NCBI GenBank assembly: GCA_947481575.1
Contig: CANKGV010000005.1
Span: 1 to 64,000, forward strand
Direction of reading: 5' to 3'
Length of the DNA stretch: 64,000 nt
Source of the DNA: Alphaproteobacteria bacterium
Lineage (GTDB): Bacteria; Pseudomonadota; Alphaproteobacteria; UBA2966; CAIVPW01
A model generated the notes under the pieces. It had not been told where the DNA came from. It worked only from the letters and a program-made list of their open reading frames with translations, and searched no databases. Positions within the stretch are counted from its first letter, which is position 1, and every line of letters starts with the position of its first letter. Position numbers and translations under genes: made by a program. Positions 1-8,206 of the stretch are shown piece after piece.

Positions 1-344
1 AAGAGGCCCTCACCGATCGCGATATCGACCACGACGGCCGCATCGCTGGCAAGGCCCCGCGCAAAACCTTCGCGCAAGCGGCATGGCAGATCATCATTGC
101 CGACATTTCCATGTCGCTGGACAACGTGCTGGCCGTGGCCGGCGCCGCCCGCGAGCATCCGATGGTGCTGGCCTTTGGCCTCACCCTGTCGATCCTCTTG
201 ATGGCCCTCGCGGCGTCGTTGATCGCCAGCATTCTGAACCGCTACCGGTGGATCGGCTACGCGGGCCTCGCCGTCGTGTTCTACGTTGCGGCGAGCATGA
301 TCTTTCTCGGCGCAGCGGAAATTGTGCCGCTAGTCGCCGACTAG
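1..344 (+). CDS. TerC/YjbE-type integral membrane protein, C-terminal part (5' end outside window)
   Basis: The reading frame is open from base 3 and ends in TAG at 342-344, so only about 113 C-terminal residues are present. The motif ADISMSLDNVLAV is the TerC-family membrane-helix signature with conserved acidic and Asn residues, and two more hydrophobic helices follow. TerC/YjbE proteins act in the inner membrane and are linked to metal ion (notably manganese) export or tellurite resistance. The substrate cannot be told from this fragment. An internal ATG at 111 exists, but the conserved motif begins upstream of it, so it is not the start. Confidence 0.85.
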   Translation, partial: EALTDRDIDHDGRIAGKAPRKTFAQAAWQIIIADISMSLDNVLAVAGAAREHPMVLAFGLTLSILLMALAASLIASILNRYRWIGYAGLAVVFYVAASMIFLGAAEIVPLVAD

Positions 345-354
345 CATCGCGGCC

Positions 355-597
355 TCAGGTCCGCTTCGCCCCTAGCAAGACACCGCCGGCGCCCAGCAGC
401 AGAACCATACTGCCGACGACCACCGAAGCAACGCCCGCCCACACCGGAACGTTTACCGTCCGCTCTTCGTTCACTGCAATGTCGAGCGGGCCAATCGTCG
501 CCTTGTGGGTCTTCTCGGTATAGGTGAAGCCGCCGTAGACCAGGGCAAGAATCCCTGCCGCGATCAGCGCCCCGCCCACAATTCTCGTGATGTTCAA
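355..597 (-). CDS. small two-helix membrane protein, unknown function
   Basis: This 80-residue protein has two hydrophobic segments (about residues 4-24 and 50-73) separated by a short polar loop containing YTEKTHKA. The start is TTG at 597, chosen because a perfect AGGAGG lies at 606-611 (8 nt upstream) and the longer ATG-initiated frame would add 20 non-hydrophobic residues. The layout resembles short conserved membrane proteins of soil proteobacteria and acidobacteria, but I cannot assign a function. It converges on the TerC gene with 10 nt between the stops. Confidence 0.7.
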   Translation of the reverse strand: MNITRIVGGALIAAGILALVYGGFTYTEKTHKATIGPLDIAVNEERTVNVPVWAGVASVVVGSMVLLLGAGGVLLGAKRT

Positions 598-743
598 AGC
601 TTGAGCCTCCTGGTTGCCGTCCGTCCGCTGACGGTGCAGCGGCGTCGAATGACACAACCATGCCCGGTCAGCGCGATGGCGACTGTTCCGAACGAGACAG
701 GATGATCCGAGAGGCGACTTTTTCGGCCGGTACTACAACGCTT

Positions 744-820
744 TGGTGACCCCGGCTGGAATCGAACCAGCGACCTGCCGCTTAGAAGGCGGCTGCTCTG
801 TTCCGCTGAGCTACGGGGCC
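744..820 (-). tRNA. tRNA-Arg (anticodon TCT)
   Basis: Read on the minus strand, a 7-bp acceptor stem (GGCCCCG with CGGGGTC), D arm, anticodon stem-loop CTTCTAA and a TTCGAATC T-loop form a full cloverleaf, and CCA is encoded at 744-746. The anticodon TCT reads AGA arginine codons. Confidence 0.95.
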
Positions 821-854
821 ATCCGGAAGACGTCTGGCCCGGCCGACTCGCGGG

Positions 855-1181
855 CTATCTTCGGGGAGTGCCGCCGGCCCGCGCTTCGACGCGATCAAAG
901 CGGAAGTTATCGGAATAGGACTTGGGCCGGATTACCCGCTTGTGCGAAGCGGCCACCGTGGCGGCAACATCGTGACGTTTGGCATAATCCAGCGCGGCAT
1001 CGAGTGAAGGAAAGCTCAGGCGCACTTCCTGGTCCATGTCGATGCTCGCGGTCCACCCCATCAAGGGCTCAACCTCACGCGCAGCGGTAGGTTCGAATTC
1101 CAGGACCCACGTACTGGTCTTGGCGCGCCCGGACTGGGTGGCGGTTCGGGCCGGCTGATAGATGCGTGCTGCTCGGGTCAT
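855..1181 (-). CDS. NDUFS4-family complex I accessory subunit (ETC complex I subunit conserved region)
   Basis: The 108-residue protein matches the NDUFS4 family along its length: ARIYQPARTATQSG at the N-terminus, W-x-LEFEP, MGWTASIDM, a SFPSLDAALDYA stretch and a C-terminal SYSDNFRFDR. This accessory subunit of respiratory NADH:quinone oxidoreductase occurs in mitochondria and alphaproteobacteria and is a good lineage marker. It is a single gene lying between two tRNAs transcribed in the same direction. No other nuo gene is in the window. Confidence 0.92.
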   Translation of the reverse strand: MTRAARIYQPARTATQSGRAKTSTWVLEFEPTAAREVEPLMGWTASIDMDQEVRLSFPSLDAALDYAKRHDVAATVAASHKRVIRPKSYSDNFRFDRVEARAGGTPRR

Positions 1182-1201
1182 CGGTTTCTCATGCGTTCGA
1201 A

Positions 1202-1278
1202 TGGTCGGGGAGACTGGATTCGAACCAGCGGCCCTCTGCTCCCAAAGCAGATGCTCTACCGGGCTGAGCTACTCCCCG
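1202..1278 (-). tRNA. tRNA-Pro (anticodon TGG)
   Basis: The minus strand gives acceptor CGGGGAG paired with CTCCCCG, anticodon loop TTTGGGA (anticodon TGG), a GGTTCGAATC T-arm and an encoded CCA at 1202-1204. The C1:G72 pair is typical of bacterial tRNA-Pro. Confidence 0.95.
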
Positions 1279-1329
1279 CCCCTACCGCTCTGGCATAGCA
1301 CATCGGCGGGCGTTCGTGCGCGCCCTGGG

Positions 1330-1833
1330 TTAGGGCGCGGTGCCAAAAAACGGATGCAATACCCGGTCGCCCGGCTTGATGCCAATCCGCGCCGCGGTCC
1401 CGGCCGCCACTTCCAAGACCCCCTTGGCCAGTCCGGCGCTGGGAATCGTGGCCAGCGACTCCGGCACGGTGCGTTCCGCGACATTCATGATGCGGCCGTC
1501 GGTGCCGATGAAGATCATGTCGAGGGGGATCAGCGTGTTCGCCATCCACATCAGGATCGCCTGGGGCTGCTGATACTCGAACAGCATGCCTGCATCCGCC
1601 GCCAGATGCGTTCGGAACATTAGCCCCGTCTCGCGCTGTTCCGCTGTTCTGGCCACCTCGATCTTGAAAGCGTGACGGCCCAAGGATGTTTCGATCGCCA
1701 GCGCCTCGCCGGTCGCCGCTGCCTGTGCCGAATCGGCCGAAGGGGCCCGCGAACACGCGCTGAGCGCAAGAGCTAAGCCAATTGTTGCCGCCGCAACGAG
1801 CCGCATCATTCTGCTGCGATCCCCGATCATCAT
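1330..1833 (-). CDS. DUF192 family lipoprotein
   Basis: The protein has up to 167 residues. A lipoprotein signal ends at the lipobox LSAC, followed by a DUF192 domain (roughly residues 50-165) with QRETGLMFR, MLFEY, MWMANT and a FIGTDGRI strand. DUF192 proteins are small periplasmic or membrane-anchored proteins of unknown activity. An internal Met at 1809, with GGGGA about 10 nt upstream, would give a shorter and better-shaped signal peptide and may be the true start. The gene lies 4 nt after corA on the same strand and is probably co-transcribed with it. Confidence 0.88.
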   Translation of the reverse strand: MMIGDRSRMMRLVAAATIGLALALSACSRAPSADSAQAAATGEALAIETSLGRHAFKIEVARTAEQRETGLMFRTHLAADAGMLFEYQQPQAILMWMANTLIPLDMIFIGTDGRIMNVAERTVPESLATIPSAGLAKGVLEVAAGTAARIGIKPGDRVLHPFFGTAP

Positions 1834-1837
1834 GGCG

Positions 1838-2800
1838 CTACAGCCAGCCGCGCCGCTTGAAGTACAGGTACGGAAGCACGGCCGAGGTGACCATGGCCAG
1901 CAACGCCAGGGGGTAGCCGAACCAAGTGCTCAATTCCGGCATGAAATGAAAGTTCATTCCGTAGATGCTGGCGATCAGTGTCGGCGGCATGAACGCCACT
2001 GCGGCCACCGAGAAGATCTTGATGATGGAGTTTTGCTCGATGTTGATCATGCCGAGAATGGCATCGAGCAGAAACGATACCTTGTTGGCCAGGAACGACG
2101 CATGGTCCGAGAGCGAGCCGATATCCGACTGCATGGTCCGCACGTGGGTCGAGGTGACCCGTTCCGGGTCGTTACGGGGTACGTGGCCAAAGAACGCGAC
2201 CAGCCGCGCTAAGCTGACCAAGCTCTCGCGGACCTTGGACGTAAGATCGCCGAGTCGCCCGACCTTTACCAGCATCGCCTGGAAGTCGCGGCTGCGCGGC
2301 GCGCCGCTGCCCGTGAAGAAAACGTCCCGCGATACGCCGTCCACCGCGAGATTGGCCTTTTCCAGAATGTCGGCGGCCCGGTCGACGATCGCCTCCAGCA
2401 GGCCAAAGAACGCAAGTTCACCGGACGCAATTGAGACTTGGCGGCGTTCCACCTGCGACGCAAACAGCCGGAACGGCGTCGGGTCGGAATAGCGGATGGT
2501 GATCAGCTTGTTGTCGACCAGCGCGAAGGTCACTGCCGTCGCTTCCGGCTGGTCGGTGTCCGCCCGGTTCAGGATGGTCGCGGTCATATAGGTGGCGCCG
2601 TTCTCTTGGTAGAGACGGCTCGAAACCTCGATCTCACCCATTTCTTCGCGGGTCGGCAGGTCGACGTGAACGCTGGCTTCGACGGTCTTTTCTTCCTCGG
2701 GAGTCGGCTCGAGGAGGTCGATCCAGACCGCATCCGCCGGGCACTCCGGACCATCCTCCCGGCGGATGCCCGCGTCGGTCAGTCGGTAGGTCCGGACCAT
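1838..2800 (-). CDS. corA: CorA-family magnesium/divalent cation transporter
   Basis: This 320-residue protein has the CorA layout: a long cytoplasmic alpha/beta and coiled region, then two C-terminal membrane helices, the first ending in YGMNF, the family's GMN selectivity-filter signature. CorA channels form pentamers and pass Mg2+ (some Co2+/Ni2+) across the inner membrane. The start at 2800 is preferred over 2857 because GGAG sits 6 nt upstream and the conserved N-terminus begins there. Confidence 0.93.
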   Translation of the reverse strand: MVRTYRLTDAGIRREDGPECPADAVWIDLLEPTPEEEKTVEASVHVDLPTREEMGEIEVSSRLYQENGATYMTATILNRADTDQPEATAVTFALVDNKLITIRYSDPTPFRLFASQVERRQVSIASGELAFFGLLEAIVDRAADILEKANLAVDGVSRDVFFTGSGAPRSRDFQAMLVKVGRLGDLTSKVRESLVSLARLVAFFGHVPRNDPERVTSTHVRTMQSDIGSLSDHASFLANKVSFLLDAILGMINIEQNSIIKIFSVAAVAFMPPTLIASIYGMNFHFMPELSTWFGYPLALLAMVTSAVLPYLYFKRRGWL

Positions 2801-2912
2801 GTGACACTCCGTCGTCGAGGAGCGCGCCGCCGGTCGCGAGCGGGGGCGCGGAAGCAAGCATATCGCGACCCGCGATTACGCCGATTCGCGGCTTGCCGCA
2901 AGCGCTTCCGCA

Positions 2913-2941
2913 TTGGCGGGACGGCGCGGGCACCGTATAGT
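2913..2941 (+). promoter_or_regulatory. putative sigma-70 promoter of the thiamine-precursor transport operon
   Basis: TTGGCG (2913-2918) and TATAGT (2936-2941) are separated by 17 nt and lie immediately before the TPP aptamer. The match and position fit a housekeeping promoter whose transcript would begin in or just before the riboswitch. Confidence 0.5.
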
Positions 2942-2950
2942 GAGCGGTAT

Positions 2951-3041
2951 CACTGAGGGGAGCCGCAATGGGCGGCTGAGAGGTCCCGGTTGGGACGACC
3001 CTTAGAACCTGATCCGGTTCATACCGGCGAAGGGAACAGTG
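2951..3041 (+). promoter_or_regulatory. TPP (thiamine pyrophosphate) riboswitch, THI-box
   Basis: The conserved aptamer blocks are present in order: a GGGGAGCC-type 5' block, GGCTGAGAGG (P3 and the pyrimidine-binding helix), ACCCTTAGAACCTGATC, and a terminal GGCGAAGGGAAC. CACTG (2951-2955) can pair with CAGTG (3037-3041) to close P1. The Shine-Dalgarno-like AGGGA at 3031-3035 is part of the aptamer, so ligand binding would hide the ribosome site of the next gene. This points to translational repression of the transporter when TPP is plentiful. Confidence 0.95.
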
Positions 3042-3044
3042 TTC

Positions 3045-3812
3045 ATGCAGTTGCCGTTTCCGTGGGCGCCTGCGCCCGCGTCCATGGTTGCGCCGCCCGC
3101 GATCCGCGTCACCGGAGCGTCGCTGCACTATCACGGCCATCCGGTGTTCGATGATCTCGATGCCGAGTTCGCGGCGGGTTCGTGGACGTGCGTGTTGGGC
3201 CCCAGCGGCACCGGCAAATCCAGCCTGCTGCGGGTGATCGCCGGCCTCGCGGCGGACGCCAGCGGAACCGTTACCACCGCCGATGGCGCGCCCATGCGCG
3301 GCCTAGTCGGGTTCATGGACCAACGCGACCTGTTGCTGCCGTGGCTGAGTGCCATCGACAACGTGCTGATTGGCGCCCGCCTGCGCGGGGAACACCCCGA
3401 CGAAGAGCGCGCCGCCGCAGTGCTGGCGGCGGTTGGCCTGGGTGCCGCGAAAACACTACGGCCAGCGGAGCTGTCCGGCGGGATGCGGCAGCGCGTGGCG
3501 TTGGCCCGCACCCTGATGGAGGACCGGCCGGTGGTCCTGATGGATGAACCCTTCACCGCCGTAGACGCACTGACCCGCATCCGGTTGCAGGAACTGGCGC
3601 GCACTATGCTGGCCGGACGCACCGTGATCATGGTTACCCACGACCCGTGGGAAGCACTGCGCCTCGCCGACTGCACTCAGGTGATGACCGGCACCCCTGC
3701 CCGGTTGTTGGCGCCCACAGTGGTTCCGGGACTTTCGCCGCGCGATATCACCAAGCCCAAGATTGTTGCGCTGTATCGCGATTTGCTTGCGGCAATGGAC
3801 GGAGCACCGTGA
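3045..3812 (+). CDS. thiZ: ABC transporter ATPase, ThiZ-type (thiamine/pyrimidine precursor uptake)
   Basis: The 255-residue ATPase has Walker A GPSGTGKSS, the ABC signature LSGGMRQRVALAR, Walker B VVLMDEP and a switch His in VTHDPWEA. It would power import through the adjacent permease. Both a GTG at 3039 and an ATG at 3045 are possible starts. I chose the ATG because it lies 9 nt from AGGGA, while the GTG falls inside riboswitch stem P1. The TPP riboswitch and the NMT1/THI5-like binding protein downstream point to a thiamine pyrimidine (HMP or formylaminopyrimidine) as substrate. The exact ligand is inferred. Confidence 0.88.
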   Translation: MQLPFPWAPAPASMVAPPAIRVTGASLHYHGHPVFDDLDAEFAAGSWTCVLGPSGTGKSSLLRVIAGLAADASGTVTTADGAPMRGLVGFMDQRDLLLPWLSAIDNVLIGARLRGEHPDEERAAAVLAAVGLGAAKTLRPAELSGGMRQRVALARTLMEDRPVVLMDEPFTAVDALTRIRLQELARTMLAGRTVIMVTHDPWEALRLADCTQVMTGTPARLLAPTVVPGLSPRDITKPKIVALYRDLLAAMDGAP

Positions 3813-4594
3813 ACAAACTCCGCAGCGTCGGGCGGGCCGCCATCACCGCGATCGTCGCGCTTGCGGCATGGCAGGTGATCGTGTCCCTGACGGGTGCACC
3901 CGCCTATGTGTTGCCCTCCCCCGCCCGCGTCGCCGTGGCTTGGGTCACACGCAGCGGCTATCTCCTCGACAACGCACTGGTAACCGCGACCGAGATCGTT
4001 GCGGGCCTTCTCATCGGGGGCACGCTCGGCATCGTCAGTGCGCTGGCGGTGGCCACCCTTGCGCCAGCGCGCCGGTGGCTGATGCCGGTACTGGTGGTCA
4101 GCCAGGCCGTCCCGGTGTTCGCGCTCGCGCCGATCCTGGTGCTGTGGTTCGGCTATGGCATGGCGTCCAAGATCGCGATGGCAACGCTGATCATCTACTT
4201 CCCGGTGGCGGCCGCGTTCCTGGACGGCCTGCGCCGCACCGAGCCCGGCTGGCTCGACATGGCCCGCGTGATGACCGGCAACGCCCGCCCGTGGGCCGTC
4301 GTGCGATACGTCCGGGTTCCCGCGGCGCTGCCGGCCCTTGCCTCGGGGCTGCGCGTGGCGGCGGCGGTGGCGCCGATTGGCGCCGTCATCGGCGAATGGG
4401 TCGGTTCCGGCGCGGGGCTCGGCTACGCGATGCTGCACGCCAACGGCCGCATGCAGACCGACCTCATGTTCGCGGCGCTGGCGACGCTCGCCGTACTCGC
4501 CCTCGCCGTCTACTACGGCGTGGACTGGGCGTTGCGCCGCGCCATTTCGTGGCAGCCCGATTCGGCAGCAATCTTTGACCAACAAGGGAGTTGA
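3809..4594 (+). CDS. thiX: ABC transporter permease, ThiX-type
   Basis: This 261-residue protein is a binding-protein-dependent permease with about six membrane helices. The coupling EAA-type loop lies around the GLRRTEPGWLDMARVM stretch, followed by PAALPALASGLRVA. GTG at 3809 overlaps the ATPase stop (GTGA), has GGAG just upstream, and begins the N-terminal helix. Longer upstream reading is out of frame with the ATPase and has no support. It is the middle gene of the riboswitch-controlled operon. Confidence 0.88.
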   Translation: MNKLRSVGRAAITAIVALAAWQVIVSLTGAPAYVLPSPARVAVAWVTRSGYLLDNALVTATEIVAGLLIGGTLGIVSALAVATLAPARRWLMPVLVVSQAVPVFALAPILVLWFGYGMASKIAMATLIIYFPVAAAFLDGLRRTEPGWLDMARVMTGNARPWAVVRYVRVPAALPALASGLRVAAAVAPIGAVIGEWVGSGAGLGYAMLHANGRMQTDLMFAALATLAVLALAVYYGVDWALRRAISWQPDSAAIFDQQGS

Positions 4595-4595
4595 T

Positions 4596-5537
4596 ATGCG
4601 ACTGACGTTGCGCGCTCTGGTGGCCATTGCGGCAATTGCTTGGGCCACACCCACTTTCGCCGCCGACCGGTTGGTCCTGGTTCTCGATTGGTACGTCAAC
4701 CCGGACCACGCCCCGATCCTCGTGGCGCAGGAACTCGGCTACTTCGCCGAGGCCGGTTTGGACGTCGACATCATCGCGCCGGCCGATGCCAACGACGCCC
4801 CTAAGCTGGTCGCCCTCGGCGCCGCCGACCTGTCGATCACCTACCAGCCGCAGTTGTACCTGCAGGTCGCAGAAGGCCTGCCGGTGCGTCGCGTCGGCAC
4901 CCTGATCGACTCGCCACTGAACTGTCTGGCGGTGCTGGCGGATGGACCGGTGCGGACCATCGCCGACCTGCGCGGACGCAAGGTCGGATACTCCGTCGCC
5001 GGTTTCGAAGACGCGCTGCTGAAGGCCATGCTGGAACGCAACGGGCTGAAGCTCAGCGATGTTGAGTTGGTCAACGTAAACTTCGCGATGGTCCCGGCGC
5101 TGCTCACGGGCGAGGTCGCCGCGGTGATTGGCGCATATCGTAATTTTGAGTTGAACCAGATGGCCATCGAGGGCCGCCCCGGCCGCGCTTTCGCTGTCGA
5201 AGACAACGGTATCCCGGCCTACGACGAACTGATCTTCATCGCCCGCGCCGATCGCACCGCCGACCCGCGCATCGCTAAGTTCCTGAAGGCAGTGGAACGG
5301 GGTGCCGCCTACATCGCAGCCCAGCCCGACAAGGCGTGGACGCTGTTCGTGAAGGGACGCCCCGAACTGGACGACGCGCTCAACCGCCGCGCCTGGACAG
5401 ACACGATTGGGCACTTTGCGGCCCATCCAGGCGCCTTGGATCGGCCCCGCTACCAGCGGTTTGCCGAGTTCCTGGCGGCCCAGAAACTGATTCCAAAAGC
5501 GCTGGCGGTAGACGAATACGCAGTCGAGGTGCGTTAG
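4596..5537 (+). CDS. thiY: ABC transporter substrate-binding protein, ThiY/NMT1-like
   Basis: The 313-residue precursor has a Sec signal peptide ending near TPTFAAD. The mature protein is an NMT1/THI5-like periplasmic binding protein: LDWYVNPDHAPILVAQELGYF is the family's N-terminal signature, and GYSVAGFED and the FEL region form the second lobe. These proteins bind thiamine pyrimidine precursors. ATG at 4596 follows AAGGGAG at 4584-4590. Only 1 nt separates it from the permease stop, so the three genes form one operon. Confidence 0.9.
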   Translation: MRLTLRALVAIAAIAWATPTFAADRLVLVLDWYVNPDHAPILVAQELGYFAEAGLDVDIIAPADANDAPKLVALGAADLSITYQPQLYLQVAEGLPVRRVGTLIDSPLNCLAVLADGPVRTIADLRGRKVGYSVAGFEDALLKAMLERNGLKLSDVELVNVNFAMVPALLTGEVAAVIGAYRNFELNQMAIEGRPGRAFAVEDNGIPAYDELIFIARADRTADPRIAKFLKAVERGAAYIAAQPDKAWTLFVKGRPELDDALNRRAWTDTIGHFAAHPGALDRPRYQRFAEFLAAQKLIPKALAVDEYAVEVR

Positions 5538-5540
5538 GCG

Positions 5541-6071
5541 CTAAAGCAGTTCGATCTCGGCGACCTGCGGCCCTTTGGGCCCGCGCCCGACGCGGACGCG
5601 CACGGCTTGGCCCGGCATCAATTCCTCGATGCCAACGCGGCGCAGGGCCTTGATGTGGACGAATACGTCGGGTGTGCCCTCGCCGCGCGTGACGAAGCCG
5701 TACCCTTTTTCACTGTTGAACCATTTGGCGGTGGCGACGAAGAATTCGCCTTCCGCTTCGACCGATGGGGGGTCGCCGTCGTCCCGCATCGATCCCACGC
5801 TGCTCGGTGCAGCGGTCGTTGGATCGACCGAAACAACGCGCACGGCCTGAAGTCCTTTCGGGCCGCGTACTACTTCGCAACGAACTGTTGCGCCTTGCTC
5901 GACTCCGTCGTGACCGGCCTGCCGCAGCGCGGAATGGTGAATGAACACATCCCCCGGCATACCATCGGGGGTTATGAACCCATACCCTTTAACCGCGTTG
6001 AACCACTTAACCTTGCCCAACACTTCTAGCGGATCGTGCCGGACATCGGAGCGATGCTCCTGCTCGCCCAT
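5541..6071 (-). CDS. double cold-shock-domain protein
   Basis: The 176-residue protein has two CspA-type domains, each with the nucleic-acid-binding RNP motifs: [15 protein letters not shown] with DVFIHHSAL in the first, and [13 protein letters not shown] with DVFVHIKAL in the second. An acidic, Ser/Pro-rich linker joins them. Twin-CSD proteins of this size are common in alphaproteobacteria and bind single-stranded RNA or DNA. ATG at 6071 is chosen because AGGAG lies 8 nt upstream. The gene converges on thiY. Confidence 0.93.
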   Translation of the reverse strand: MGEQEHRSDVRHDPLEVLGKVKWFNAVKGYGFITPDGMPGDVFIHHSALRQAGHDGVEQGATVRCEVVRGPKGLQAVRVVSVDPTTAAPSSVGSMRDDGDPPSVEAEGEFFVATAKWFNSEKGYGFVTRGEGTPDVFVHIKALRRVGIEELMPGQAVRVRVGRGPKGPQVAEIELL

Positions 6072-6231
6072 CCCCCGGGCTCCTGTCCACCTGGACCCAC
6101 ACTCCAGTGCTCGCATTCTACATGTTTCGGGGCGAACCTCAATCGAGGGCACCCCCATACTCAACCGTAGGACGCAGCGGCGCGGCCTACGGCGGCTGGA
6201 AACCCGCCCGGCGTTGGCCTAAACAGGACAG

Positions 6232-7179
6232 ATGGTCGTTGTCAGGCTCCTCGCAGCGGCAACATGGCTCGCCCTGGTGGTGGCCGGAGCGGCAGCCGCG
6301 CAGCCCATTCCCGCGCCGTGGCAGAGTCCGCTGAATCGCGACCATCCCCTGGTCGGGTCGATCTGGGACGTGGGCGCCGCCCGGTTCATCGCGCCCGCGG
6401 ATCTGGAAGCACGCATCGCGGCGAGCCGCTTCGTCGTGCTGGGCGAAAACCACGACAACCCGGATCACCACGCATTGCAGGCCCGGCTTCTGGCTGCTGT
6501 CGTTGCGGCCGGGCGTAGCCCCAGTGTCGCCTACGAGATGTGGGATACCAGCCAACAAGCCGCCCTCGACACCTACCTGCGCGACCATCCACGGGACGCG
6601 GCCGGTCTCGGTGACGCCATCGGCTGGGATGACTGGCCGGACTGGAGCATGTACCAGCCGATCGCAGAGGTCGCGCTCGCGGCCGGCCTGCGCCTCGTCG
6701 CTGCGAACGCCCCGCTGCCGGTATTGCAGGCGGCCAGCCAAGGCGGACTCGGCGCTCTGGAACCCGCCTTCGTCGCGCGTACCGGACTCGGTACCCCATT
6801 AGCTGACGCAGCCCAAACTGCCCTCGCCGCCGAGATGGCCGGCGCGCACTGCGGCATTGCCCCGGACGTCGCAAACCGGATGGCGGTCATTCAGCGCGTA
6901 TGGGACGCATCGCTTGCGGACTCCCTCGTGCGCAACGCAACGCCATCGGGGGCAGTCCTGATTGCGGGGTCCGGCCACGCCCGCACCGACCGCGCGGTAC
7001 CCGCCATTGTGCGATTGGCGGAGCCGGACGCGAGCGTCCTCGCCGTGGCGTTTATCGAGGTAGCACCCGGCCTGACCATTCCTGGCCAGTACGCGGCATT
7101 CCAGTTCACCGCCGCCTTGCCGTTCGACTATGTGTGGTTCACGCCGGGCACCCCAAAGCCACCTGCGTGCGGGCCGTAA
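6232..7179 (+). CDS. ChaN family secreted protein (haem-binding lipoprotein-like)
   Basis: This 315-residue protein has an N-terminal signal peptide (to about residue 23, AAAAQP). The ChaN/DUF399 core includes FVVLGENHDNPDHH, YEMWD, GWDDWPDW and a late GSGHART. Campylobacter ChaN is an iron-regulated outer-membrane lipoprotein that binds cofacial haems, but many homologues are uncharacterised and this copy has no lipobox. The residues GENHDN and GHAR are the family's conserved polar site. Its stop abuts the stop of the convergent next gene with no spacer. Confidence 0.85.
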   Translation: MVVVRLLAAATWLALVVAGAAAAQPIPAPWQSPLNRDHPLVGSIWDVGAARFIAPADLEARIAASRFVVLGENHDNPDHHALQARLLAAVVAAGRSPSVAYEMWDTSQQAALDTYLRDHPRDAAGLGDAIGWDDWPDWSMYQPIAEVALAAGLRLVAANAPLPVLQAASQGGLGALEPAFVARTGLGTPLADAAQTALAAEMAGAHCGIAPDVANRMAVIQRVWDASLADSLVRNATPSGAVLIAGSGHARTDRAVPAIVRLAEPDASVLAVAFIEVAPGLTIPGQYAAFQFTAALPFDYVWFTPGTPKPPACGP

Positions 7180-7713
7180 TCAGGCGCGGCGGGTCTGCCC
7201 CGGAATCCACTTGGTGGCGCGCTTGCCGGTCTGAGTCCAATAGGTTGGGTCGGCGGCGGCTTTGGCGCCGCCGCGCACCTTCGCGGTACGAGCCCCGCCG
7301 TACGCGGCAGCGAGCATCTCGGTGGTGATTTCGGTGTCGCGGGCGCTGTTCAGAGCGAGCGCATAGGCGCCATCGACCCGGACGACATCGCCAAGCTCCT
7401 GGGCAGTCTTGCGGCCATAGCGGTCCCAGATGCCCATCATGAACTCTTCGCTCACACTGTTGAGGGCGGCGAGCGGCAGCGCCGGTGCGCCGTGCTCGAA
7501 CAGGTAATAGACGTTGGGCTCGACTGGGCCGACTTCCGCGGCAATGAACGTTGCGGGCATAAGCTTTGCGCCATCGCGCTCACCGGCGAAATGGGCCTGG
7601 GCCAAGTACAGCAGCCGCTGCAATTTCTGCGGCTGCAGGCGCTCACCGGCGGAATCTGCGCGGTAGAGCAGCCACATGGCAACGTCGATCGTTGACCGGA
7701 CTGCGGGGACCAT
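7180..7713 (-). CDS. Panacea/SocA (DUF4065) domain protein
   Basis: The 177-residue protein has a Panacea/DUF4065 domain over residues 1-130: the N-terminal helix VAMWLLYRA, the hallmark LQPQKLQRLLYLAQAH and the VGPVEPNVY strand. A basic Gly/Ala/Arg-rich tail follows. Panacea domains serve as antitoxins that chaperone varied toxins, and SocA is a ClpXP adaptor-antitoxin in Caulobacter. No toxin-like partner is adjacent, so this is an orphan or has another role. Start 7713 is supported by overlapping AGGAGG and AGGAG sequences just upstream. Confidence 0.85.
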   Translation of the reverse strand: MVPAVRSTIDVAMWLLYRADSAGERLQPQKLQRLLYLAQAHFAGERDGAKLMPATFIAAEVGPVEPNVYYLFEHGAPALPLAALNSVSEEFMMGIWDRYGRKTAQELGDVVRVDGAYALALNSARDTEITTEMLAAAYGGARTAKVRGGAKAAADPTYWTQTGKRATKWIPGQTRRA

Positions 7714-7816
7714 TATGCTCCTGGCCTCCTGCGGGGTTGTGTTGTCAGCCCGATGTTTTGCAAGATCGCCGGGCGTGACGACCAATTACATCATCGAACA
7801 CCTAGGTTAACCGTCC

Positions 7817-8152
7817 ATGAATGAAACTGGTACCGCCAATTCGGAAGACGTGCTGAACCAAGCTGCGGCTTGGCGTGCGGCCGGCAAGCCGGTAGCCATC
7901 GCGACGGTCGTCACCACCTGGGGCTCCTCGCCCCGGCCGGTCGGAAGCCAGCTCGCGGTAGAGGCGGAAGGTGCGTTTGTCGGCTCGGTTTCCGGCGGCT
8001 GCATCGAAGGCGCCGTGATCCGCGAGGCGATGGAAGCCATGGAAGACGGCAAGCCGCGCCTGCTCGATTTCGGCGTCACCGACACCCAGGCCTGGGAAGT
8101 CGGCCTCGCCTGCGGTGGCAAGGTGCAAGTGTTCGTCGAACGCCTCGACTAG
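7817..8152 (+). CDS. XdhC/CoxI family protein, N-terminal domain only
   Basis: The 111-residue protein corresponds to the XdhC/CoxI N-terminal domain: VATVVTTWGSSPRPVGSQLA, GSVSGGCIEGAV and a C-terminal CGGKVQVFVERL. XdhC proteins bind molybdenum cofactor, protect it during sulfuration and hand it to xanthine-dehydrogenase-type enzymes. The Cys residues in SGGC and CGG are the family's conserved ones. The Rossmann half is encoded separately in the next gene, a split form common with CO-dehydrogenase-type clusters. This is the first gene of a five-gene operon. Confidence 0.92.
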   Translation: MNETGTANSEDVLNQAAAWRAAGKPVAIATVVTTWGSSPRPVGSQLAVEAEGAFVGSVSGGCIEGAVIREAMEAMEDGKPRLLDFGVTDTQAWEVGLACGGKVQVFVERLD

Positions 8153-8206
8153 CCAGCCCCTTTTTTTGGACAGCGGTATGCCCGAACGGATACAGCGAGT
8201 GCGTGC

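Noticed and set aside
3647..3808. Upstream extension of the thiX frame
   Set aside because: It overlaps the ATPase coding sequence out of phase; the GTG at 3809 with GGAG upstream explains the start.
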